From positions 1 through 64,000 of the forward strand of contig JAETNR010000022.1 of NCBI GenBank assembly GCA_021772055.1: 64,000 nucleotides of DNA, written 5' to 3'. This document shows, one piece after another, positions 7,604 to 16,247 of the stretch. A program made the position numbers and the translations under genes. How positions within the stretch are numbered: position 1 is the stretch's first letter; the number at the start of each line of letters is the position of its first letter. The notes beneath the pieces were generated by a model. That model saw nothing but the letters and a program-made list of their open reading frames with translations, was not told the DNA's origin and did no database searches. The DNA comes from Blautia sp. Its GTDB lineage: Bacteria; Bacillota; Clostridia; Lachnospirales; Lachnospiraceae.

Positions 7604-9244
7604 TTAGTTATCGTCCTGGTCGGACTCGTTCATTGTATAAACGTGGCGTTTCTTAGCCATCTCATCGCTTGCCAGATACTCATCGTAAGTGGTGATCTTA
7701 TCAACCAGAGTTCCGTTTGGAAGGATTTCCATAATACGATTGGCTGTGGTCTGTACAAACTGATGATCATGAGAGGTGAACAATATGACACCCGGGAATT
7801 TGATCAGGCCGTTGTTCAGCGCGGTAATGGACTCCATGTCCAGATGGTTGGTAGGCTCATCCAGAAGCAGGATATTCGCCCCGGAGATCATCATTTTAGA
7901 AAGAAGGCAGCGAACCTTCTCCCCTCCGGAAAGGACCTTTACGCGCTTTATGCCGTCTTCACCCGGAAAAAGCATACGTCCAAGGAAACCGCGGACATAG
8001 GTGGCATCCTTGATCTCTGAATACTGAGTCAGCCAGTCCGTAATGGTCAGGTCATTGTCAAACTCATGTGTACTGTCTTTTGGAAAATAGGCCCGGGAGG
8101 TAGTAACACCCCATTTATAATTTCCTTCGTCCGGCTCCATTTCTCCCATGAGGATCTTAAAGAAAGTAGTGGTCGCCTGTTCGTTGGCTCCTACAAAAGC
8201 AACCTTATCATCATGCCCAAGGGTGAAGGTAAGGTTGTCCAAAACCTTCACGCCGTCAATGGTTTTGGAAAGATTCTCTACCATCAGAACTTCATTGCCG
8301 ATTTCACGGTTAGGACGGAAATCAATGTACGGATATTTACGGCTGGAGGGGCGCATGTCGTCCAACTGGATCTTTTCCAAGGCACGTTTACGGGAGGTTG
8401 CCTGCTTGGATTTGGATGCATTGGCGCTGAAACGGGAAATGAATTCCTGCAGCTCCTTGATTTTTTCTTCCTTCTTTTTATTGGCCTCTTTCATCTGTTT
8501 GATAAGAAGCTGGCTGGATTCAAACCAGAAATCATAGTTTCCTGCATAAAGCTGAATTTTGCCGTAATCAATATCTGCGGTGTGGGTGCAGACTTTATTT
8601 AAGAAGTAACGGTCATGAGAAACGACGATCACTGTATTGTCAAAGTTGATCAAAAATTCCTCAAGCCATTCAATTGCAGGAAGATCCAGATGGTTGGTAG
8701 GCTCGTCAAGAAGCAGGATGTCCGGATTGCCGAAGAGTGCCTGGGCAAGCAAAACCTTGACCTTCTGGCTTCCGGTAAGGTCCGCCATCAGGGTATAGTG
8801 AAATTCTGTTTCAATACCAAGACCATTTAGCAGGGTTGCAGCATCGGATTCTGCTTCCCAGCCGTTCATCTCTGCAAATTCCCCTTCCAGCTCACTGGCA
8901 CGGATACCGTCCTCATCTGTAAAATCTTCCTTTGCATAGATCGCTTCTTTTTCTTTCATTATCTGGTAGAGTCTGGCATTTCCCATAATCACAGCATCCA
9001 GAACCGTGTATGCGTCATATTTAAAATGATCCTGTTGCAGGAAAGAAAGACGCTGCCCCGGAGTAATGACGACATCCCCTTTTGTGGGTTCAAGCTGGCC
9101 GGAAAGAATTTTCAAAAAAGTAGACTTTCCGGCACCATTGGCGCCGATAAGACCATAGCAATTGCCTTCGGTAAATTTAATGTTCACGTCTTCGAATAAG
9201 GCTTTTTTGCCTACACGCAGTGTAATATTATTTGCTGAAATCAT
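7604..9244 (-). CDS. ABC-F family ATPase (YkpA/YbiT-like)
   Basis: The 546-residue protein has two ATP-binding domains joined by a Lys/Glu-rich linker (about 245-300) and no membrane segments, as in ABC-F ribosome-associated factors. The first domain has Walker A GANGAGKST (34-42), signature LTGSQ (156-160, where LSGGQ is canonical) and LLLDEPTNHLD. The second has GANEQATTT at 352-360, so the Walker A lysine is replaced by Thr358 (codon ACC), while its LSGGE signature and LLLDEPTNHLD are intact. Related YkpA/YbiT proteins carry NEIAKTT here. ABC-F proteins remodel the ribosomal peptidyl-transferase region; the substrate and any antibiotic role are not predictable. AGAGG precedes the ATG. Confidence 0.88.
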   Translation of the reverse strand: MISANNITLRVGKKALFEDVNIKFTEGNCYGLIGANGAGKSTFLKILSGQLEPTKGDVVITPGQRLSFLQQDHFKYDAYTVLDAVIMGNARLYQIMKEKEAIYAKEDFTDEDGIRASELEGEFAEMNGWEAESDAATLLNGLGIETEFHYTLMADLTGSQKVKVLLAQALFGNPDILLLDEPTNHLDLPAIEWLEEFLINFDNTVIVVSHDRYFLNKVCTHTADIDYGKIQLYAGNYDFWFESSQLLIKQMKEANKKKEEKIKELQEFISRFSANASKSKQATSRKRALEKIQLDDMRPSSRKYPYIDFRPNREIGNEVLMVENLSKTIDGVKVLDNLTFTLGHDDKVAFVGANEQATTTFFKILMGEMEPDEGNYKWGVTTSRAYFPKDSTHEFDNDLTITDWLTQYSEIKDATYVRGFLGRMLFPGEDGIKRVKVLSGGEKVRCLLSKMMISGANILLLDEPTNHLDMESITALNNGLIKFPGVILFTSHDHQFVQTTANRIMEILPNGTLVDKITTYDEYLASDEMAKKRHVYTMNESDQDDN

Positions 9245-9424
9245 AAGGTACCTCTTTTCCTGGTTTTGCGCAGCAGTGCCTTCAGGATTGCTGCGGTTAT
9301 GGTTTCTTTATTTCCTATTATAATATGCGGCTTTGGTAGCCGATTTCCATTGTACCGTAAATCAGGGATTTTTCAAGAGGTATTTTTGATTTCCTTTGAT
9401 TTTTCAAAGAAAAAGGGGATTTTC

Positions 9425-9453
9425 TTGAAATAAAAACAGGTTCCTGCTATAAT
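9425..9453 (+). promoter_or_regulatory. sigma-A type promoter for aroK
   Basis: TTGAAA (9425-9430), a 17-base spacer and a perfect TATAAT (9448-9453) lie 55 bases before the shikimate kinase ATG. Confidence 0.8.
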
Positions 9454-9508
9454 TTCTGATGTTCCGTGAAGAGTTTTTATTGACAAAAGAGAGAAGGTTT
9501 GAAAAACG

Positions 9509-10042
9509 ATGGACAGAAGTGAATTGAAATTTAATGGAAATATATTTTTAATCGGATTTATGGGATGCGGTAAAAGTACGGTATCCCGCGCTCTGTGCGA
9601 AAAGTACGGGATGGAGCGGATCGAGATGGATGAGCAGATTGAAAGAGAAGAAGGAATGACTATCCCGGAAATTTTTTCAGAAAAAGGAGAAGATTATTTC
9701 AGGGAGATGGAGACAAAACTTTTGAAGGGGGTTTCGGAGAGAGAACATCTGGCAGTTTCCTGTGGGGGAGGAACGGCCATGCGGGAATGCAATGTACTGG
9801 AAATGAAAAAGCACGGGAAGATCGTACTTTTATCTGCCGAACCTGCTACGGTTTATGAAAGGGTGCGCAATTCCCATAACCGTCCCCTTCTGGAGGGGAA
9901 TATGAATGTGGAATATATCCGCTCCCTCATGGAACAGAGAAGAGCAAGGTATGAAGATGCCGCAGACTTTACAGTGGAAACAGAACATAAGACTGCCGGA
10001 GAAATTGCAGATGAAATTATGAAATATATTGTGAAAAGATAA
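9509..10042 (+). CDS. aroK: shikimate kinase
   Basis: The 177-residue protein is of normal length for AroK and carries the P-loop GFMGCGKST (16-24). It also has the shikimate-binding DEQIEREEG, the second-site SCGGGT, and the lid region RPLL. It phosphorylates shikimate at O3 with ATP in aromatic amino-acid synthesis. The gene stands alone, with its own consensus promoter, and no other aro gene is nearby. GAGAAGG is the probable ribosome site. Confidence 0.93.
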   Translation: MDRSELKFNGNIFLIGFMGCGKSTVSRALCEKYGMERIEMDEQIEREEGMTIPEIFSEKGEDYFREMETKLLKGVSEREHLAVSCGGGTAMRECNVLEMKKHGKIVLLSAEPATVYERVRNSHNRPLLEGNMNVEYIRSLMEQRRARYEDAADFTVETEHKTAGEIADEIMKYIVKR

Positions 10043-10413
10043 GACAATTTTAAAATTTTTAAAACAGGAATATCACAGGGGGCTTTTACGGCTCCTTTTT
10101 TATTGTAAATACCTATAATTGGAGAAAAACAATCAAGAATTAGTCTGCAAACATATAGTTTTTGTTATAATTTTTTGACTTTTTTAAAACTTATTTTAAA
10201 GAATTGTTGAATTATTTTAAAAGTGTTGGTATAATTTGCTTAATACAAAATTCTTAATTATAAAAGTATTGGGGAAAGTGCATATCATACCGAGAAGCGC
10301 CCGCTCTAAAATGATGATTATAATGGGATGCCCCCCGGATGGATATGAAATTTGAGAATATGCGTATTATTGGAGAGGATTATTTACAAATAGAAAAAGG
10401 AGAGGGCGTGTAG
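10043..10413 (+). other. AT-rich intergenic region between aroK and the Rrf2 gene
   Basis: The first 60 bases hold an imperfect G-rich hairpin with a following T6 run (about 10077-10102), a weak terminator for aroK. The centre is very AT-rich and contains the Rrf2 promoter. The 180-base transcribed leader before the Rrf2 ATG has no recognised riboswitch fold and no gene was seen in it. Confidence 0.5.
10207..10235 (+). promoter_or_regulatory. sigma-A type promoter for the Rrf2 regulator
   Basis: TTGAAT (10207-10212), a 17-base spacer and TATAAT (10230-10235) lie within an A/T-rich stretch. They give a leader of about 170 bases. Confidence 0.75.
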
Positions 10414-10824
10414 ATGTTTATTACAAGAGAATGCGATTATGCTGTGAGAGTTATCCGGGCTTTGTCTGGAGAGGGGAGAGTGAGTGTCAGCGATATTTGT
10501 GAAAGGGAGTCCATTACTGCTCCCTTTGCTTATAAGATCTTAAAGAAGCTTCATAAGGCAGGGATCGTCCGTGGATATAGGGGGGTGCACGGCGGCTATT
10601 CCCTGAATAAGGAGCTTGAGGAGCTGACTTTAATGGATGTTTATTCTGCGATTGATCCGGAGATGTTTATCATTGAGTGCATGAATCCGGAGTTCCACTG
10701 TATCCGCGACGGGCAGGACGGGGTGCCCTGCAGGGTTCATTGTGAGCTGTTCGAAGTACAGAAGGAATTGTATGAAATGTTAAGGAGGAAGCCGCTGAGT
10801 CAATTGGTGGAAAAAGAAAGTTAG
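10414..10824 (+). CDS. Rrf2-family transcriptional regulator
   Basis: The 136-residue protein has the Rrf2 winged helix-turn-helix: ITRECDYAVRVIRAL at the N-terminus, recognition helix ITAPFAYKILKKLHKAG and wing GVHGGYSL. Four cysteines follow at 89, 96, 106 and 110. This is the region where IscR- and NsrR-type members bind an iron-sulphur cluster, although the spacing is not that of IscR, so cluster binding is an inference. The next gene downstream is the iron-sulphur enzyme PFOR, a plausible target. GGAGAGGG precedes the ATG and a terminator overlaps the stop. Confidence 0.88.
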   Translation: MFITRECDYAVRVIRALSGEGRVSVSDICERESITAPFAYKILKKLHKAGIVRGYRGVHGGYSLNKELEELTLMDVYSAIDPEMFIIECMNPEFHCIRDGQDGVPCRVHCELFEVQKELYEMLRRKPLSQLVEKES

Positions 10825-10853
10825 GGAATCTGCTTAGGCGGGTTCCCTTTTTT
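10824..10853 (+). terminator. Rho-independent terminator
   Basis: GGGAATC (10824-10830) pairs with GGTTCCC (10841-10847, one G-T pair) and is followed by T6. It begins within the Rrf2 stop codon and ends that transcript. Confidence 0.75.
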
Positions 10854-10867
10854 GGGTAGGGGGGACG

Positions 10868-11116
10868 CCGCGTGGAGAGGAAAGTGCGGGAGCGCGGGAA
10901 CCCTTCCGGGCGCGTTGGAACTCCGGGGGCCAAGCCGGACTAGGACTCCGTATTTTTGCTAAAACCGTGGACCGGATTTCTGAACTCGCCTGCGGCTCAG
11001 ACAGCAGAAACCCGGCCCACAACGCAAAAATCCGCAGCCAAAGTCCGGCTAAGCTCCCTCCACATCCAACGTGCCCGGAAGGGTTCCCGCGCTCCCGTAC
11101 TTTCCTCTCCACACGG
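10868..11116. repeat. long palindromic repeat element A
   Basis: Arms of 52 bases (10868-10919 and 11065-11116) are complementary apart from three outer positions, two of them G-T compatible. Pairing continues imperfectly inward, for example the shared AGCCGGACT and ATTTTTGC blocks. The centre (10976-11010) holds a 35-base core rich in GCCTGCGGC that is repeated exactly, inverted, in element B. The element is GC-rich against an AT-rich background. It carries no convincing gene; the short frames on both strands mirror each other because of the symmetry. Confidence 0.85.
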
Positions 11117-11233
11117 CTGGGTGTTGGCTGCGGTGTGCTTTTTGGGGGAAGCTGTTAATAAAAACTAAAAGGAAGTTTTTTTCTTAACTATGCGGATTTC
11201 CGGACAGTCTGTCCGTTCAATTGCCAGTAACCA

Positions 11234-11475
11234 GCCGAAAGGGAAGGGGCGGGGAAGGGAGAGGTGTGGGGTACGGGGGCTTTTGCAGGAGCCTTAGGAG
11301 ATGTTGGTTCGCTGTGCGCTTGCGTTGTTTGGAAAATTTCTGCTGTCTGAGCCGCAGGCGAGTTCAGAAATTTTCCAAACGCCTTTAGCAAGAGTGCAGC
11401 AAACCTACATCTCCTTAGGCTCCGAAACTCCCCCGTACCCCACACCTCTCCCTTCCCCGCCCCTTCCCTTTCGGC
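11234..11475. repeat. long palindromic repeat element B
   Basis: A perfect 46-base inverted repeat (11234-11279 with 11430-11475), purine-rich on the left and pyrimidine-rich on the right, encloses a second near-palindrome. An inner 16-bp stem (11326-11341 with 11365-11380) surrounds the 35-base core at 11337-11371, the exact reverse complement of the core in element A. The element lies between the Rrf2 gene and the PFOR promoter. As RNA it would form a giant hairpin. Confidence 0.88.
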
Positions 11476-11538
11476 GTCCCCATCATTCCCCATCCGCTCT
11501 CCTTGTATGTGATTTGGTACAAAAAAACTGTAATCCGA

Positions 11539-11568
11539 TTGGACAACACTATTTTTTTGTGTTATAAT
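11539..11568 (+). promoter_or_regulatory. promoter for PFOR
   Basis: TTGGAC (11539-11544), an 18-base spacer and TATAAT (11563-11568) lie 73 bases before the PFOR ATG and just downstream of repeat B. Confidence 0.75.
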
Positions 11569-11582
11569 CATAAGCGGAATTT

Positions 11583-11601
11583 TAGACAGATCAGCTGTCT
11601 A
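11583..11601. promoter_or_regulatory. inverted repeat at the PFOR transcription start
   Basis: TAGACAG-ATCAG-CTGTCTA begins 15 bases after the -10 box. It could be a repressor operator or a 5' stabilising hairpin. A related palindrome, CGGACAG-T-CTGTCCG, lies at 11201-11215 between the two long repeats. The regulator is unknown; the upstream Rrf2 protein is one candidate. Confidence 0.4.
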
Positions 11602-11641
11602 GAAATAATTATTTTCATACCTTTAAGGAGGAAAAGAAACT

Positions 11642-14600
11642 ATGGCAAGAAAGATGAAAACCATGGATGGTAATCATGCAGCCGCTCATGCATCTTACGC
11701 TTATTCTGATGTCGCTGCAATTTACCCGATTACCCCTTCATCTGTTATGGCAGAAGCTACAGACGAGTGGGCTACCCAGGGAAGAAAGAACATCTTCGGA
11801 CAGGAAGTACAGGTTACTGAAATGCAGTCTGAGGCAGGTGCAGCAGGTGCTGTTCATGGTTCTCTGGCAGCAGGTGCTTTGACAACCACCTACACTGCAT
11901 CTCAGGGTCTTCTTCTGATGATCCCGAACCTTTACAAAATCGCTGGTGAGCAGCTGCCGGGTGTTATCAACGTATCCGCTCGTGCGCTTGCATCTCACGC
12001 ACTTTCTATCTTTGGTGACCATTCTGACGTTATGGCATGTCGCCAGACAGGATGCGCTATGCTGTGCGAATCTTCCGTACAGGAAGTTATGGACTTAACT
12101 CCGGTTGCACATCTGGCAGCTATCAAGGGCAAAGTACCATTCATCAACTTCTTCGACGGATTCCGTACATCCCACGAAATCCAGAAAATCGAAACATGGG
12201 ATTATGAAGACCTGAAAGACATGGCTGATATGGACGCAATCGCAGAGTTCCGTAACCATGCCCTGAATCCGAACCATCCGTGCCAGAGAGGTTCTGCACA
12301 GAACCCGGATATCTTCTTCCAGGCAAGAGAAGCATGCAACCCGTACTATGATGCTCTTCCGGCAGTTGTACAGGAATACATGGACAAAGTAAATGAGAAG
12401 ATCGGCACAGATTACAAATTGTTCAACTACTATGGTGCAGAAGATGCAGAACATGTCATCGTAGCAATGGGCTCCGTAAACGACACGATTGAAGAGACCA
12501 TCGATTACCTGGTAGCTGCAGGCAAAAAAGTAGGTGTTATCAAAGTCCGTCTGTACAGACCATTCTGTGCACAGGCGCTGATTGATGCAATCCCTGCTTC
12601 TGTAAAACAGATCACTGTTATGGACAGAACCAAAGAGCCGGGCGCACTTGGCGAGCCGCTGTACCTTGACGTAGTAGCTGCTCTGAAAGACAGCCAGTTC
12701 AAAGATGTAAAAGTATTCTCCGGACGTTACGGTTTAGGTTCCAAGGATACAACTCCTGCACAGATCGTAGCAGTATACGAGAACACGGAAAAAGAAAAAT
12801 TCACCATCGGTATCGTGGATGACGTTACCAACCTTTCTCTGGAAACAGGCGCTCCTCTGGTAACAACTCCGGAAGGAACTACAAACTGCAAGTTCTGGGG
12901 CCTTGGTGCTGACGGTACTGTAGGTGCTAACAAGAACTCCATCAAGATCATTGGTGACAACACAGACATGTACGCTCAGGCTTACTTTGACTATGACTCC
13001 AAGAAGTCCGGCGGCGTTACCATGTCCCATTTGCGTTTTGGTAAGAAGCCAATCAAATCCACATACCTGATTCATAAGGCAGACTTCGTTGCTTGCCACA
13101 ACCCGTCCTATGTAAACAAATACAACATGGTACAGGAACTGGTAGACGGAGGTACCTTCCTTCTGAACTGCGCATGGGATATGGAAGGCCTTGAGAAACA
13201 TTTGCCAGGCCAGGTAAAAGCATTCATCGCCAACCATGATATTAAATTCTACACCATTGACGGTGTAAAGATCGGTATTGAAACCGGCATGGGACCAACC
13301 CGTATCAACACTATCCTTCAGTCCGCATTCTTCAAGCTTACCGGCATCATTCCGGAGGAGCAGGCAATCGACCTTATGAAGGCTGCTGCAAAAGCAACTT
13401 ACGGACGTAAAGGCGATGACGTTGTTCAGAAAAACTGGGCAGCTATCGACGAAGGTGCAAAACAGGTTGTTAAGATCGAAGTTCCGGAAAACTGGAAAGA
13501 TGCAGCAGACGAAGGTCTGTTCATGGCTCATGCTGAGACCGGAAGAAAAGACGTTGTTGATTTCGTAAACAACATCCAGGCAAAAGTAAATGCTCAGGAA
13601 GGTAATTCCCTGCCTGTATCCGCATTTAAGGATTATGTAGACGGTACTACACCATCCGGTGCTTCCGCATACGAAAAACGTGGTATTGCTGTGAATATCC
13701 CTGTATGGCAGCCGGAAAACTGTATCCAGTGTAACCGCTGTGCATACGTCTGCCCGCACGCTGTTATCCGTCCTGTAGCTATGACTGCAGAGGAAGTGGC
13801 TGCTGCTCCGGAAGGAATGCAGACTCTGGATCTGACAGGAATGAAAGATTATAAATTCTCCATGACAGTATCCGCTCTTGACTGTACAGGATGCGGTTCC
13901 TGTGCAAATGTCTGCCCGGGCAAGAAAGGTGCCAAAGCTCTTGCTATGGAAAACCTGGAAGCTAACGCAGGCACTCAGAAATATTTCGATTATGCAGTAA
14001 CTCTGCCTGAAAAAGCAGATGTTATCGCAAAATATAAAGAAGCTACTGTAAAAGGAAGCCAGTTCAAACAGCCGCTCCTTGAGTTCTCCGGAGCTTGTGC
14101 AGGCTGTGGTGAAACACCTTATGCAAAACTGATCACTCAGCTTTTTGGTGACAGAATGTATATTGCAAACGCTACAGGATGTTCCTCCATCTGGGGTAAC
14201 TCCTCACCATCCACACCATACACTGTAAACGCTAAGGGACAGGGTCCTGCATGGGCAAACTCTCTGTTCGAAGATAATGCAGAGTTCGGTTATGGTATGC
14301 TCCTTGCACAGAAAGCAATCCGCGATGGTCTGAAAGCAAAAGTGGAAGACGTTGTTGCAAATGGAACAAACGAAGATGTAAAAGCTGCAGGCCAGGAATG
14401 GCTGGATACATTTGCTGTAGGTGCTGCAAATGGCGCTGCTACAGACAAATTGATCGCTGCTCTTGAAGCTTGCGGATGCGATAAAGCAAAAGAAATCCTT
14501 GTACAGAAAGACTTCCTGGCTAAGAAATCCCAGTGGATCTTCGGTGGTGACGGATGGGCATACGATATCGGATTCGGCGGTGTTGACCATGTTCTCGCAA

Positions 14601-15178
14601 GCGGACGTGACATCAACGTTATGGTATTCGATACAGAAGTTTACTCAAATACAGGCGGACAGTCCTCCAAGTCCACACCTACCGGTGCGATCGCTCAGTT
14701 CGCTGCAGGCGGTAAAGAAGTGAAGAAGAAAGATATGGCTTCCATCGCAATGAGCTACGGCTATGTATACGTTGCTCAGATTTCCATGGGTGCTGACTTC
14801 AATCAGACTGTAAAAGCAATCGCAGAAGCGGAAGCATATCCGGGACCATCCCTGATTATCGCTTATGCTCCATGTATCAACCATGGTATTAAGAAAGGTA
14901 TGGCTAAGGCTCAGACTGAGGAAGAACTGGCAGTGAAGTGCGGATACTGGCACAACTTCAGATTCAACCCGGCAGCAGAAGGAAGCAAGTTCACCCTTGA
15001 TTCCAAGGCTCCGAACATGGATGACTACCAGGCATTCCTTGACGGAGAAGTTCGTTACAACTCTCTGAAACGTCAGAATCCGGAAAAGGCAGCCAGACTG
15101 TTCGCAAAGAACGAATCTGAAGCTAAGGCAAGATATGAATATCTGAATAAACTCATCACTCTTTACGGGGAAGAATAA
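11642..15178 (+). CDS. nifJ: pyruvate:ferredoxin (flavodoxin) oxidoreductase
   Basis: This 1178-residue single-chain PFOR has all domains in order. The N-terminal pyruvate-binding part includes YPITPSSVMAEATDEW. A ferredoxin-like insert carries two 4Fe-4S motifs, C694-x2-C697-x2-C700-x3-C704 and C748-x2-C751-x2-C754-x3-C758. The thiamine diphosphate domain has GDGWAYDIGFGG and EVYSNTGGQ, with proximal-cluster cysteines C819 and C822. It interconverts pyruvate and acetyl-CoA plus CO2 with ferredoxin. In an acetogen it supplies electrons and CO2 during sugar use and makes pyruvate during autotrophy. The codon choice is strongly biased, as for an abundant protein. AAGGAGG precedes the ATG and a strong terminator follows. 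Confidence 0.97.
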   Translation: MARKMKTMDGNHAAAHASYAYSDVAAIYPITPSSVMAEATDEWATQGRKNIFGQEVQVTEMQSEAGAAGAVHGSLAAGALTTTYTASQGLLLMIPNLYKIAGEQLPGVINVSARALASHALSIFGDHSDVMACRQTGCAMLCESSVQEVMDLTPVAHLAAIKGKVPFINFFDGFRTSHEIQKIETWDYEDLKDMADMDAIAEFRNHALNPNHPCQRGSAQNPDIFFQAREACNPYYDALPAVVQEYMDKVNEKIGTDYKLFNYYGAEDAEHVIVAMGSVNDTIEETIDYLVAAGKKVGVIKVRLYRPFCAQALIDAIPASVKQITVMDRTKEPGALGEPLYLDVVAALKDSQFKDVKVFSGRYGLGSKDTTPAQIVAVYENTEKEKFTIGIVDDVTNLSLETGAPLVTTPEGTTNCKFWGLGADGTVGANKNSIKIIGDNTDMYAQAYFDYDSKKSGGVTMSHLRFGKKPIKSTYLIHKADFVACHNPSYVNKYNMVQELVDGGTFLLNCAWDMEGLEKHLPGQVKAFIANHDIKFYTIDGVKIGIETGMGPTRINTILQSAFFKLTGIIPEEQAIDLMKAAAKATYGRKGDDVVQKNWAAIDEGAKQVVKIEVPENWKDAADEGLFMAHAETGRKDVVDFVNNIQAKVNAQEGNSLPVSAFKDYVDGTTPSGASAYEKRGIAVNIPVWQPENCIQCNRCAYVCPHAVIRPVAMTAEEVAAAPEGMQTLDLTGMKDYKFSMTVSALDCTGCGSCANVCPGKKGAKALAMENLEANAGTQKYFDYAVTLPEKADVIAKYKEATVKGSQFKQPLLEFSGACAGCGETPYAKLITQLFGDRMYIANATGCSSIWGNSSPSTPYTVNAKGQGPAWANSLFEDNAEFGYGMLLAQKAIRDGLKAKVEDVVANGTNEDVKAAGQEWLDTFAVGAANGAATDKLIAALEACGCDKAKEILVQKDFLAKKSQWIFGGDGWAYDIGFGGVDHVLASGRDINVMVFDTEVYSNTGGQSSKSTPTGAIAQFAAGGKEVKKKDMASIAMSYGYVYVAQISMGADFNQTVKAIAEAEAYPGPSLIIAYAPCINHGIKKGMAKAQTEEELAVKCGYWHNFRFNPAAEGSKFTLDSKAPNMDDYQAFLDGEVRYNSLKRQNPEKAARLFAKNESEAKARYEYLNKLITLYGEE

Positions 15179-15194
15179 TTCAGAATAGATCAAG

Positions 15195-15222
15195 GCCGCG
15201 GTACCTGTGTACCGCGGCTTTT
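15195..15222 (+). terminator. Rho-independent terminator of PFOR
   Basis: GCCGCGGTAC and GTACCGCGGC form a perfect 10-bp stem with a CTGT loop, followed by TTTT. Confidence 0.9.
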
Positions 15223-15274
15223 CATCATAGCCTGATGCAGTTTTGGGAAAGAAGAAAAACAAGAGGAAGTGCAC

Positions 15275-16234
15275 ATGGGGATGTTATCGGTTATTATGCC
15301 TGCTTATAACGAAGAACTTATGATCGGAAAATCCTGCCGCGTATTGGCTGAATTGCTTGAAAATGCAAAGATTCCCTATGAATTGGTTCTGGTGGATGAC
15401 GGATCAGGGGATCACACCTGGGAAGAAATCAAAAATGCAGGCAGAAAAAATTCCCACATTATGGGAGTCCATTTTTCCAGAAATTTCGGAAAAGAATCGG
15501 CTGTATTTGCAGGAATCGCCCAGGCAGGAGGAGACGTGGTCGCTGTTATGGACTGCGATCTGCAGCACCCGCCCGAAACCCTTTTGGAAATGTACAGGCT
15601 TTGGGAAGAGGGCTATGAAGTGATCGAAGGGGTAAAGGAAAGCCGCGGTCAGGAGAGTCTTCTTCATAAAAAAAGTGCAGGATTTTTCTATAAGATCATG
15701 TCCAAAGCCACAGGGGTGGATATGCAGAATGCTTCCGATTTTAAGATGCTGGACAGGAAAGCGGTGGACAGTATTCTTTCTATGCCGGAGCGCAATCTGT
15801 TTTTCCGGGCACTTTCCGGCTGGGTCGGTTTTCGGACTGCTTCTGTAAAATTTGAGGTGCAGGAGCGCCAGGCCGGAGAGTCCAAGTGGTCTGCCTGGTC
15901 GCTGGTAAAATATGCCTTCACCAATATTGTAGCTTTTACAACTATCCCATTACAGTTTGTCACATTGGGAGGCCTGGCGTGTTTTTTGATTTCTCTGATA
16001 TTGACCGTGTATTCTCTGGTGCAGTATTTCAGAGGCCATGCAGTGGAGGGATATACCACCATTTTGATTATGCTGCTGTTTATCGGCAGCGCTGTGATGA
16101 TGAGCCTTGGCGTGATCGGATATTACATTTCCAAGATCTATGAAGAAGTGAAACGCCGTCCGCGATATCTGATTTCCCAGATGATGCGGGGCGGGGAAGA
16201 TGTTTCTGCTGAGGCAAAAAAGGATGGAAATTAA
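15275..16234 (+). CDS. family 2 glycosyltransferase, polyprenyl-phosphate type (GtrB/DPM1-like)
   Basis: The 319-residue protein starts with VIMPAYNEE, followed by LVDDGSGD, the nucleotide-metal motif MDCDLQHPPE and FFRALSGWVGF. Two membrane helices lie near the C-terminus (about 225-255 and 262-290). This arrangement is typical of GtrB-like enzymes that load a sugar onto undecaprenyl phosphate at the inner membrane face. The ATG at 15275 fits the AGAGGAAG site better than the GTG two codons earlier. A GtrA-type flippase-like gene follows 13 bases later, supporting a joint role in decorating surface polysaccharide. The sugar is unknown. Confidence 0.88.
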   Translation: MGMLSVIMPAYNEELMIGKSCRVLAELLENAKIPYELVLVDDGSGDHTWEEIKNAGRKNSHIMGVHFSRNFGKESAVFAGIAQAGGDVVAVMDCDLQHPPETLLEMYRLWEEGYEVIEGVKESRGQESLLHKKSAGFFYKIMSKATGVDMQNASDFKMLDRKAVDSILSMPERNLFFRALSGWVGFRTASVKFEVQERQAGESKWSAWSLVKYAFTNIVAFTTIPLQFVTLGGLACFLISLILTVYSLVQYFRGHAVEGYTTILIMLLFIGSAVMMSLGVIGYYISKIYEEVKRRPRYLISQMMRGGEDVSAEAKKDGN

Positions 16235-16247
16235 GAGGAAGGAACAC

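Noticed and set aside
10834-11571. Short ORFs on both strands across the palindromic repeats
   Set aside because: Mirror-image frames are produced by the inverted repeats. They share peptides such as REGSRAPVLSSP on both strands and lack start signals.
12734-13759. Long minus-strand frame (341 residues) inside PFOR
   Set aside because: Strong codon bias of PFOR leaves the opposite frame free of stops. The product is Cys/Phe-rich with no known domain or start signal.
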